DNA of 64,000 nt from Diospyros lotus. Lineage: Eukaryota > Streptophyta > Magnoliopsida > Ericales > Ebenaceae. The stretch is from the NCBI RefSeq assembly GCF_014633365.1, contig NC_068341.1, forward strand, positions 9,114,001 to 9,178,000, in the 5' to 3' direction. The notes under the pieces were generated by a model that worked only from the letters and a program-made list of their open reading frames with translations, did not search any database and was not told the origin of the DNA. The position numbers and the translations under genes are program-made. The number at the start of each line of letters is the position of its first letter. Position 1 is the first letter of the stretch. This document shows positions 12,419-24,300 of the stretch, piece after piece.

Positions 12419-15224
12419 TTACTGGTATGAAATTGCATTGTCTCGGGAATCACGAATTTCCGTGGTCCTTAATAAGCCTTTCTTTAATTTATTGTTGCTT
12501 TCTCGTTCATCATGTGCCTTCTCAAATAATATATCTTGACTGTATGGTTCCACGCTTGCATCACTCTGTGGAATCGAGGATAATGACAACCACCTGTGCT
12601 TTGGCTTGCCTCTCATGATATTCCCTGTTGGTATTGAAGTTTCAGCATCTCTTTCAGGATCTCTAGATGTTTGAAATTGGTTCTTCTGAGTCAAAGGTTC
12701 AAGAAAGGGTGACATCTTTTGTGTCCAAACCATGTTTTCTTCTTTTTCTTCTGATGGATATCTGCACCGACTTTGAGATGTTCTTTGATCTTTAAACTCA
12801 ATCGTAGGCCTCAAGCTATCTGGTAGAGGATATGATTGCTGAGGTGTAACATGGTGCATTGCAGCTTCAATGTTTCTGCTTTGAAAAATATCAACTAGAT
12901 ATGTTCTTTTTTGTAGCTTACAAAGACTACTCTTTGACTGGGTAATGATATTAGAGATTGTATTTCCCTTTACAATTCCCAACTCAACTGGTTCTAGGCT
13001 CATGTTTATTGTAGCAGGGCACCCAATGGCACTTTGAATAGCCTTTGATATGTTCTCTCTACACATCTGGGCTTTCATCTTGTCTTCATGTCTTTGAAAT
13101 ATCAAATGCACAATGGTATGGGCTGTTTAATGGACAAGAGGACATAGTTATAAAAAGGAACCCTGCAAATGATCTTTTTAAGCATGATATTATTATTTTT
13201 GTTACTATTACTATTATCTGTAAGTAGGCAGAGCGTCAGAGAAAATCACCAGAAAAAGATTTCTAATACAAAATGATTTATCTTTATATTTGATGAGTAA
13301 GTAGAAATTACATTACCGCTGCATAGAGTTAATGATGCAAGCTTCACTTGGTGGCACAAGAAATCTTGCATATCTTTACCCTCTACTCTTCTCAGAATCT
13401 TCTGCCAAATTTCTTCCATGTTGCTCACACGGGCCAGCTTTTCATGTTTTTTGCCTCTTGATCTTTGAGTTTGATGAATGCCTTTAATGGGCGTACTTGG
13501 TTCGATCATCTCTGTTTCTTCTTTCTCAGAGGCTCTGCTGATGGTATGGCAAGTTGTCTTGTTTCTGCTTTGGCTGTCTGTATCTTCCAATTCTGCAAAA
13601 GAGCAAATCTCCTTGTGTTTATGTGTGTCAGAGTTGTAAATTTTGGCTGTAATTTATCTATCATCATTTATATTTCATTTAATTTCCAGATTACCGGTAT
13701 TATCTGAGGTTAACTTTTCTTTCCTTGGAAAATTTTTGCCTGTAGATATTCTGGTGCAGACATCTCCAGAAGTAATATCAAGAAGGGCAGCCAGTATTCT
13801 GGAATTCTGGTCTGTTGAGTTGGACTTGAGTTGCTTCTCTGTTTGGACTAGTATCCTTAAGGCATGGCACAATCTCTCAGGATAAAAATTTGCTGCAATT
13901 TTTTTTGCAGAGCATTAATTGAGTGGTGGTGAAATTTTTAGACAAGTTGTGATTTGATGTCTTCTTACCGAGTTCTGATCCAGTTCTCAATGGTGTCGTT
14001 CCTTCTGATGATGATGCTGAGGGTGAAGAATCTTGTGCAGCAGCAGCAGCATGTGAAATCATGTCTGTGATAAGAGATGCCAATTGGGATAGAAGAGCTT
14101 GGGGTTCAACACCTGTTGCCAATAGTTCCCTTGTATGTCTGATAGTATTGATAGTGTCTCCTGCAATTGCTGTCGCGAGCAAATCAAGAAGTTTATTTTG
14201 GGGAAGGAGACCCACCTGTATAGAATAGGGAAGGCACAGTAATTGGAACAAGTCAAATGCCTCCCTGCTACCAACCCACAAATGAGGCAGAAAAACAAGA
14301 AGAAAGGACACTCACAAGCGCTAGGACCATGGAACTAGTGATTGTTGACTCCAGTAAGGCCAACTGGTCCATCAGATTCTCCGCTTCCCTCAGTGATCCT
14401 CGTGCTTTTGCTGCTATCAGTTTCAGTGCTTCATTCTCAATTCTAATGTCCTCACAGGCCACAATTTTTGTTAGCTTCTGTCTTATCTCCTCATTGTTGA
14501 GCTTTGAAAAGCAGAATTTCTGACATCTTGATGATATGTTCGGGGGAACCATGCCCATATCTATGGCAATGAGGACAAAGACAACTTTAGAAGTATATCC
14601 TCTTTCCACCATTCCCAAAAGTTCATCCCATGCTTTTGCACCAAATGAGTGACATTCCTCGAGCTCAATGATTAGGACTTTGAAACCAGGGATTGCCTGG
14701 CTCTCAAGAAGTGTCTTAATTCTTTGATATGCAGCTGTTCGACCTTGGGAGAACAACTCCATGATAGACAAGCTTCTTGAGCAGCCTTTGCAGCTCCAGC
14801 ATGGCTTACTGAGTGATGCGGATTCACAGTTTAGTGCCATGGCGAAGAGTCTAGCAGTGGATGTCTTGCCACTGCCACTGGGGCCATGGAAAAGGTAAAG
14901 ACTTCCAACTTTTTTCTTCTCAACAGCTTTGGATATGGCCTGGACAGCGATCTCATGGCCTACAATGTCTCTGAAAAGCTTTGGCCGATACTTGTTACTG
15001 AGGTGGTGCGTGTTTAGAAGGATATCAGAATCGAAGTGCAAGTTGCTGATACTGTCCAGGCTCAATGAATCAACTTGTTCCTGCTGTGGACAAGTGCTTT
15101 CTACAATCGTCTTATCTCTACAACTATTATTTCCGTAGTTGGACCTAGTCCTAAGAAACACTCTTGGTCTTCTTCTCCCCTTGTGCATTCCTGAAATACT
15201 AGTTCTAGTACTAGTATAGCCCAT
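12419..15224 (-). CDS. STICHEL-like protein (DnaX gamma/tau-related AAA+ domain)
   Basis: Five exons on the minus strand: 15224-14316, 14215-13969, 13892-13695, 13592-13317 and 13122-12419. All introns are GT-AG with consistent phases, giving 777 residues. Exon 1 carries NKYRPKLFRDIVGHEIAVQA, a Walker A GPSGSGKTS (residues 114-122), a zinc-binding-type cysteine set (C133, C142, C145, C148) and the sensor-region SSRCQKFCF. The Walker B region reads LIIELEECHSF, unlike the usual IDECH. Exon 3 has ERLCHALRILVQTEKQLK and exon 4 MEEIWQKILRRVEGKDMQDF, both typical of STICHEL-type C-terminal regions. Relatives include STICHEL, which controls trichome branching; the biochemical role of this shorter paralogue is not known to me. 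The TAA at the end overlaps a perfect GTAAGT donor (see findings), so the C-terminus is less certain than the rest. Confidence 0.85.
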
Positions 15225-18200
15225 GTGCGGGGAACAGGAGACTGTTTGGTATTGCTATGCTTTTAAACTGCAGTTGAGACTCTGAAACAAACAAGTTAAG
15301 CTAAACTGCTCTAGAGGAAAATGCAAGAGATCCTTAAATCAGGCTTTGTACGATGTCTACCTGGGATGGAGTAGTAGTCACCATTGGCTGCCTGGCAAGC
15401 ACCAAGATGGAACCCTCCTGCTTTGGACTGCAACTGTAATGTGGAATGTGTGTGGAAACTGGGCTACTAGTTGCCGAGCCAGCCACAGAATGCCAACCAA
15501 ATTATCCGGCGATGGGTACTAGAGTGGCGTTAGTAGCTATCCAGCAGCTTCTTTTCCACTCCGTCTAATTGGATGAACTCTATGAGAGCACAGGGGGAGA
15601 CAAACGGATGAAGATGATGATGATGGCCTGTTCAGTTGAGCCAATTAATAGGCACAGTACATTGTTACTGTTTACCGTAAAATAAGGCACGCTTGAGGCG
15701 GCCTTCAAGTTTGGCCTCTGAAAATGGTGGCGGCCGGCCAACTCAGAGATTTCTAATTTGTTTATTTTCGTCAAGGGTTTTTTTGTCTCCGGCTGACGGA
15801 AGAAACTTTGTTGCTGGCAGTTGGATCTTCGGCCGGCTATTTATTTATTTATAATAGAGAAGGTTGAATCATCAGGTGTTTGGTGCGTGGCTGGCCACTC
15901 ACACCGCCATTTGGGAGTCTTCAAGAAGAAAATGCCAAGAGTGTCGACACCCAAGTTGTTGAATCTCAACGATCGATTGACAGTGTGGCATCATAATCTC
16001 CCAGGTTTGTTTATATTATCGCTTCTGCATGGATTGTTTGTTTATGGCTGCTTTCCCCGTCAACCAACATGATGTTTGCTTCCACGTAGACCAAATGCAA
16101 ATGCTCGCTCATCTTTTTGCCAGCCCTAAATTGCAAAGTCTTCATTGTGCGGGCTTCAACCGGTAACTTTGCAACTACTAGTAGTATTTCTTCAATCGAA
16201 ACAAAAATGTAATGTACAATTTTTAATGAACGAAATTTGTTTGGTTTTCCACCGAAATTATAGTTTAGTAGTGTAGGTCATGGTGTTACTAAGCCTGGAG
16301 TCTCGAGTAAAGTATTGTGAAATATAGTTATTTTTCACAAAAACAAAATGAGACCGTGCATATATATTTGGAAAAGAAATGTGTTTGTGGGGATTTGTAT
16401 GCTCATGACCCTTTTTAGATCGGTCCTCACTATGTGGGTTGCATTGTGGTGGGCTGTAGGTTTTTTTTTTTTTTTTTAACAAAGAAACAAAATATTTTTG
16501 TTGAATAGTACAATACAAAATATTATCGAATAATTTTCTTACTCATTTTATGAAAAATACATATATAAAATACAAACTTATAATTTACAAAGTATAATGA
16601 TACAAAATTACAAATAATATATATGTTAAATGATTTATACCTCAATATATTTATTTATAATTATAAATTTTACATATATACATACTTTTTATTAATCGGG
16701 CCCTCGCCCACCGCTGGCAAGGCCCAGGAGGTGCCCATCTACTAAGGGCATTAGATCCAGCACCCACATGATGTATTTTAGACTTTTATCCACACTAAGG
16801 GACCTAAAACGCTTTTATTATTATTATTTTTTGGTTAGATGAAGGCCCTAAGGCCAACCTTTTATTAAGATATAATACTTTATATCTTTTTTATTATTTA
16901 ATAATTATTATTTGCTATTTTACCACACAATGATAAGCGAGCAAACAGTATTGCACTAGTTCATCATAGTTTAAACTTCGACACCGGTATAACGCTTGAA
17001 ACCCCTGGAAAATGGTGAAATTTTCAAGCACCCATCTAATTGTTCTTCACAAATTCTTAGTATTTGATCTGCAAATATTTATATCAATGAAGACAATTTT
17101 TCAAAATTTCAGAGTTCAAGCACTAGAAATAACAAAACAAAACACATTTGTGAGTCTTCAATCCGCACTGATGTCGAACAAATGTCAATATTTGACGCAG
17201 TGCTATGGACATGTCACATTTGAAGGTTACCTACCTCTTCAGTCACCAAACAGTCACCTGCATGTTACTACAGGCTAAGAAGACCCCATCGCATGTGATT
17301 GGGTAAGATAAAACATCACATTCCAATTCAATTGGACACAGAATGTCTGATAAGTACATGAAGTCCCGAGTTGATCGCACCTTAACCATTACTTTAGGAA
17401 TGCAATGGAGGGACAGAAAGCTAGACTAAACCTTCTACACATCAGCTATGAATCCCAGGGATCAGAGCTACAGCACATGAATTAGATTGACTTAGTAGAT
17501 TCAACGCAATGTTAAGTTTGATTACGCTTTTTGAAAGACCATCAATGACCACCAGGTGGCAGAGAAATGCTCCCATTGCATTGCTGACACTGTAGGATGA
17601 TGGGAACTCAACCTACTGCCAAAATACAAGTAAAATCTACAATTCTCACCAATTGGCATGGTTATCTGCTCAAACCCACCATAAAAATGGGTGCCTCACA
17701 AAGAGCCCTGTTTCACATACACTTTTCAAAGCCCCTTCCGAACAGCAACCACACCATATCACTTTCAATGCCTGGCGTCGACTGGGGAAGTGACAAATAG
17801 GAATGCATCCTAATGAATGGACCTGTTACTTGGTACATGTCACATTAAAAACCGGCTGACCAAGTGAAGCTATCTAGACTAATCACATATGTTAAATTAA
17901 TTACACTTCCCCTAAGAGAATAATTAATAACACACTAACTATAAATCTTTGGTCGAGACACTAAATTTGCTTCTAAATATCTATAGAAATGAGCGGAATC
18001 TGTTGTGTAGATGTAAAGGTGTGAAAAACAGGGTCAAATCATTTTGGAGGGTACAAAAGAGAGGTTGAAATTTGACTTCCATTGATGCCTACAGAACCCC
18101 ATAAAGAACCAAGTAAGAATCCGGCCCATGCCCTTGTATAAAAAAGCAAGCTGGTAAAAATGGCTATATCACTTTATTTAAAAAAGAATAAAAAACATGT

Positions 18201-18314
18201 GATTTAATTTGTTTTCCATTTTTCTTTCGTCTTCTTCTGTTCCATTCGTACATTTTAACAAATTCTTTTTAAGGTATATCAAGGGTATTAGCTTACCCAA
18301 CAGTTACTCAATGC
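15225..18314. other. Intergenic region without a recognised gene
   Basis: The STICHEL-like 5' UTR and promoter should lie in the first several hundred bases. Beyond that the sequence is AT-rich with a T-run near 16460 and a GC-rich fragment (gggccctcgcccaccgc) at 16698-16745 that looks like transposon debris. Open frames here are short and match no family I recognise. Confidence 0.5.
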
Positions 18315-21300
18315 TCACAAAGTTGAAGCAGGAGGTGCAGTTGGAGCTCGGAGAACTTGTTGCAGTAAGCGTGCTGCCAGGCGCTGAGTGATTCCTCCAA
18401 TAACACGTCCCCCAAGACTGCGTGCTTCTGGTTCCTGAAGGACCTGCTCATGTAGGATTCTCTAGTTACCTCAATGAATAAATAAAATAGTTTAGCCATT
18501 TGTTTTTGCTTCAATAAAAGGATCCTTTAATTTGTAGACCAATATTATGGGGCACATAGGGTTAGGCAAACCAAACTACTCCAGCTTGTGTTCAGGTTGA
18601 AAATATTTCATTGAGAAAATCATCTATTACATAAACAAGCCAATCTTGAAAAAATTGTCAATTTTTTTAGCCTCAGCTCACTTTAGAGACATACTTACTT
18701 TGGATTGGGTTCAAATGATTGATAAACCAAGCTTTAACACATTTCCAAAGGTTGTTAAATTATGCACCAATGCTTAACCAGCACACTACTTGGTTTGATC
18801 CAGCTCATTCATAGGCTAATTAAACAGTTTTGAACATGTGTATTGGGAAGAGTATAGGCTCGCCCTCAACAAAACACAAGCAACGATACACAACCCTCTT
18901 GTTTTTTTGGCTCAAGTCAAAGTGAAAAGTAGGCCTGCATCTGATGTCACAAAAAATAGCAGTCTAATTATCATTGTTATTTATATATTTGAACACTTAT
19001 ACGACACGTGATGAAGACGTGCGTCTATAAGATAGATACGTGAAGGCGGTAAAGTAGTTCTTAGAAATAGTTTTTAAAACCTTTTTTTTTTTTTTTGCAT
19101 TAAAATCTTCAAACATAGTAAGCTTTTTGAAAAGAATAAAAACAAAAATTGAGCCCAATTCAACTCTGACAAAAAAAGTTATTGTATCTTTAAACTGGAC
19201 TAGAGATATGTTTTTCAATATGTTCACATTATCATCAATAGAATTGAATGATATCAAGTGTTTGATTACTTATATTTTCTTCAGTATTTTTACTGTTATT
19301 TAATTGTAATGTTCACGAACATTTTTAATAAAAAAAATGTTTCTATGTTCTTGTTAGATCTGTATCGTTGTATTGTTATCTTCTCCAAATCATGATATTA
19401 TGTACCAATTTCCATACTCTCTCTTTAAAAACTAACCATGTCTCAAAAAAAAAAAAAAAAAAATCGTTTTTAGCCACTTTTCTGGAAAAAAACGTTTTCA
19501 GCCACTCAAACAAATTAATTGCACTCTATAGCCATTTTACCAGTTTTGATCTTGTCAACTAATTTTGTAAATTTATCATTTTATTTAAGTTTTAACCCAA
19601 TCAGTTTTGACCCTGTCACAGTTTCAGTTTAAGTACAGTTCTTGAAAAGGGGCAAGGAACCATAGCAAAAGTAACATGGCAAATGGAGTTAGTAACCGGA
19701 GCCAAGATAGCCAAGATTTAAACTTATAGTTGGGTAACATGGGCCCTTTATCTGTTATGATCTGCTGCAAATTCAAAAGCATATAAATGAATGGAAAATA
19801 ATTTAAACTAACTCCAGAATGTTCAAATAAATCTTTTTAGTAGCTATAGCCCCAAAAGAAATAGCATGGTATCGATGAATTTTGTTTCAAAATCAAGGCA
19901 GTTTTCACTCCTAAAGTTACAAAATTATTTTTTCATGCTACATTTGAAGCAGCCAGGTGTCAAGGGAATTGGTCCATAATATAAACTAGGCAAAGTATCA
20001 AGTCCATCAAAACAATATGAATAGGTAGAAGAAACAGGAATGAAGGATTATAAATTTGTACTTACCTGTAAAATAGGTTGCAAAAGAGCAGGATCAAAAT
20101 TCTCCGAGGATCTTAAAAGCCCCCATATCCTAAAAACTCGTGCTCTAAGTTCCATGAGGTTGGTTTGTTCAGCATCGCTTATTACAAGAGGCCCAGCTCC
20201 ACTGCCATTGAAGATAAGACTCCTCATTGGACTAGGAATAAAGCTGTAACTCTCAATCACTGAACCCAGAATAACAGCTTCGGTGACTCGAACAGCCTCT
20301 TTAATAACTAAAACCCTGAGCTCTTCACCATCTGAACCCAACAAAAGCTTCAGTACAGGTTGTAAAGCATCTTTTGCAGAGAAATCCCTATCCTTCCTTC
20401 CTTGAACAAGTAGATTCTCAAGCCTATTCCACCTGTAATCAATAGCAAGAACTTTCCACTTGAGCCAATTGTGCCAAATGGAATCAAATAACCCAACTGG
20501 AAGAAAAGACTTGCCTGAATTTCCCATCCTTAAAAAGCAACTCAATAAGAGCATCTCTGAGATATGGATTTGGATCCGTGAGAAGTCTTTTTGCAAAATA
20601 AGGATATGAAGCAGCCAGTACTTTAAAATTTGGATCAGCATAAAGGGCCAAACCTTCTAGAACTGTGAGTGACCTCAGAATCAATGCATAATAAGCTGGG
20701 ACTGCAAGCATTGGAACCATGCAAAGCAGTGGCCATTAGAAATAATGTGGAAAACTTCTACATTACAACTATACTGCTTTCTTTGAGCACAAAAAGAGTT
20801 GCTCATTGAGATCCTGAATCTACTGGATATCAATAAATTTGCTCCTGTTGGCTATAGTTTCCACAGCCATCCAGATAGGAGGCAAGAGGCAGCACCAATT
20901 ACATGAGAAGAATATTACGTCACTAAAAATAACACTGTAAGAGCTCACCATTGAATGGATACTGATAAAGTACAGCACCCAGGCCATCCACTATTGTTTT
21001 AAAGTTGAGTTCGCTCACAGTTGAATTAAGGGCATCATCAAAAAAGTTTCGTAGTGCTGGTACAATTGGAGAAACATCTACATCCTTGGACAAGAAATCA
21101 AGGGCATAATAATCATTAGCCATAGCTTCGTAATCCCGATTGACCATGTGAACAACATGGCCGATAATAGCAAATCTTGCTTCTTCTGGGGTTTCACTCA
21201 TCATTCCAAAATCAAGAAAAGCAAGCTTTCCATCAGGTGTTGCCAAAAGATTGCCAGGATGAGGATCCGCGTGGAAGTATCCATACTCCAGCAACTGCCT

Positions 21301-24300
21301 AAGACTACATTGAATACCTGTATTCACCAGATCCAAAACTTTCAACCCCTGTCTCTCAATGGCATCTTGCTCATTCAATTTGACACCATCAACCCACTCC
21401 ATTGTCAATACTTTCCCACTGGTATAATCCCAGAAGATATCTGGAACAAGGACATCTTGTTTGTCAGCATACAACTTCTTAAACCTCCTTGCATTCTGCC
21501 CCTCCTGCATAGATTTTCAAAATTAACTTCCAAATCTTGATGAATTTTCTAAATATTGACAGAAATTGTATATTTTTTACCCCTCAACATAGTAACAAAA
21601 GTTTCATGCATGGCTGGAATTAGGCACATAAAACAACACATCTAAATGCAGCTTGAGAATATAAACACTAATGAGAAATCAACCTGCACATAATTGAGCT
21701 CCTGATAAACTCTCCGAGCAAATTCATCAATGAGGGCAACAACATCACTGGATATTATGTCAACATATTTGTTTACAAGGAATCCTACGCCTCGAATCAG
21801 GTAGAAATCAAGTCCAATGGCTTCTTCAATACCAGGCCTTTGCACCTTAACAGCAACAACTTGGCCAGAATATTTCAGCCGAGCTTTGTAAACCTGGCCT
21901 AGACTGGCTGCAGCTATTGGAGATGGCGAGATTGATGAGTAGATGGAGTCAAGTGGGAGTCCCAACTCTCTTTCTATGCAAGAAAATGCCTCTGCATCTG
22001 GAAATGTTGGCAAAGCATCCTGCTCAATCACAAAACATGGCAACAAGGGTGCCATTAGGCCCTTCAATATAAAAAAGAACTCCAATTTTACTGAAAAGAG
22101 TTATCACAAAAAGTTGCATCATTTGCATGTAGGAAGGAATTAATAAAAAAGAACAAGAAGAGAAATGAGACATGACAACAATTATGACACATTCTTCCAA
22201 CCTCCCACCAATTTCCCCCAGAAAAGATATTCTACTCCTCTGGGATAAAACGACAAATTTTCTCCAAACTCTGCTAGTCCTTGTATTACTTCGCTACCAA
22301 ATAGTCTAACGAGTCCTCCCCAAAGTTAATCATTTGCAAATTACTTGAGTAATCAATACTAACTTCTTATTGGTTTGTGTTTGAAGTATGTTCAATTTTG
22401 AAAATGTTTAACAATAATATGACACATTTGGATACAAGTCTAATGTATTAACAAAACACATTCATGAAATATACATTTTATTTCAAAGAGAAAAAGCAAG
22501 AGAGGGCAATCTGGAGAGAATAATGAAAAGATGATGAGAGAAAGAGGGTCATCTGCCAAGAGCTAACAGTTGATCCGTAGTACTGGACTCACTATGTTCC
22601 TTCAAAAAAACATTGGCTAAGAAGATAATTTTATTGATTTAATTAAATGTTGATGTTAGTGACTAGCAATGCGAGCTTCTGTTGCTTGTATATTGAAACT
22701 TCTAAAGGATGGTCTAAAGATGTCATGAGGGACAAAGAGGTTTTGGCAAAGTCAAGGGCTGGGTACTTGTAATGCTATAAGCTGCATAAAGATTCTATGT
22801 ATCAAGCAACAACCATCTGCTCTATGACAATGTAAGTAGCTCCCTAACCTCTCCCTATGTGGATCGACCATTCTTTCTCTTATCTCTAATTATAAGTTCA
22901 TCAACACGTACTGACTAATGAAAATAGTGTGTAACGCCCTAGCCCCCTTGAACTGAGATTTAAGCACTTGTAGCACCCTTTGCCTCAACCACAAAAATTT
23001 TCAACTCAAGTGCTACCCTGTTGCCCTAAGAATACTCACAGATTAGCCACAGCAATTCTCCACCTAACTAATCCCCGCTTGCCATAAAGATGCTAACATC
23101 AACCTTTGACTCATCCAAGAATTCTACACCCAAGAAACTGACTAATCCTCACCAGCTGCCACATGATTACCATGTTGATCTCCACACATATTTGAGGTCT
23201 TGTGTCTCAAGTCACTTTTGCATGTTCAATGGCTCCTTCACACCCAATTGCTCTTGAAGGCTCAATGGGCGCTACATGTCCAGTAGGTCCCATATGCCAA
23301 GTGGTTCCTACATATAAAGATGGAAGGAATGATAAATTGCTATGGTCAAATGACACCATAGTTTAAGAATTCCCATTGACACAATCCAATATTTATACAA
23401 GATAGAAACTCTCCCAAGTAAATCACAATAGAGAACATCCATGAGGATTTGGGTTCTGAGACAACCATGTAAGGTGGATAAGAAGTCCACAGAGAGACCA
23501 TCCCTGAGGGTACCACTCAATCATTCATCCCATAACCAGGTCCTGGAAAAAACAGAATTGTGAGAGAAGAAAGGCTTGACAGCTTAACTTGAGATCAATA
23601 CAAGATAGACAAGAAATTAGAAGAGAGATTAGGAACATGAAGGATAGAAGATAAGGTCAAGGAGGGAGCAACAGCAACTATGCTTTTACTGATGAAGATA
23701 GGTGATAGAGGAAGCAAAGGAAATATGAATAAAGGTAACAAACCAACGAGAAGAAGACATAAAATAATTTTTTGAAGGAACCTAATCATCAATATGAATC
23801 AAAGAAAATGGTTTATTATCACTGCATGAGAAAAGACACATTATGGTGTTTGGCAGTTTCACAGATTGTCACAAGGAAACTTAGAAATCTTATTGTGCTG
23901 AAATAATTTTGAAAATATCTCTTTCAACAAACAAAAAGATAGATGACATGGCCAAATTTGGGCTGCTGAGTCATCTGTCTGCACTGTATTTATTATAACC
24001 TATATCTTGCAACCATGTGAAATGGGTAGAGTGTCCAAGCAGTAAAGGCCATTCTTGCGGCTGAAAAGACCAATCATCACACCTATAGCCACATCCTAGA
24101 AAAATAATAATTGAAAGTAAAAGAATGACTTGACAGTTCAATTCCAGGGTAATACAAGCAAAGACCAAAATTCAAAAGCAAAGTTAGGAACAAGGATAGG
24201 GGACCAAGGTCACATATGGAGTAATAAACCATCTTGTTCATGCCTTTCCAAAGATAATAAGCAGTCATCTGTTACCTTAATCTTTTCCCTGCCAACACAA

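Noticed and set aside
15821..16072. An 83-residue frame upstream of the STICHEL-like gene
   Set aside because: It has no recognisable domain, no good start context and low-complexity flanks, and may be promoter sequence.
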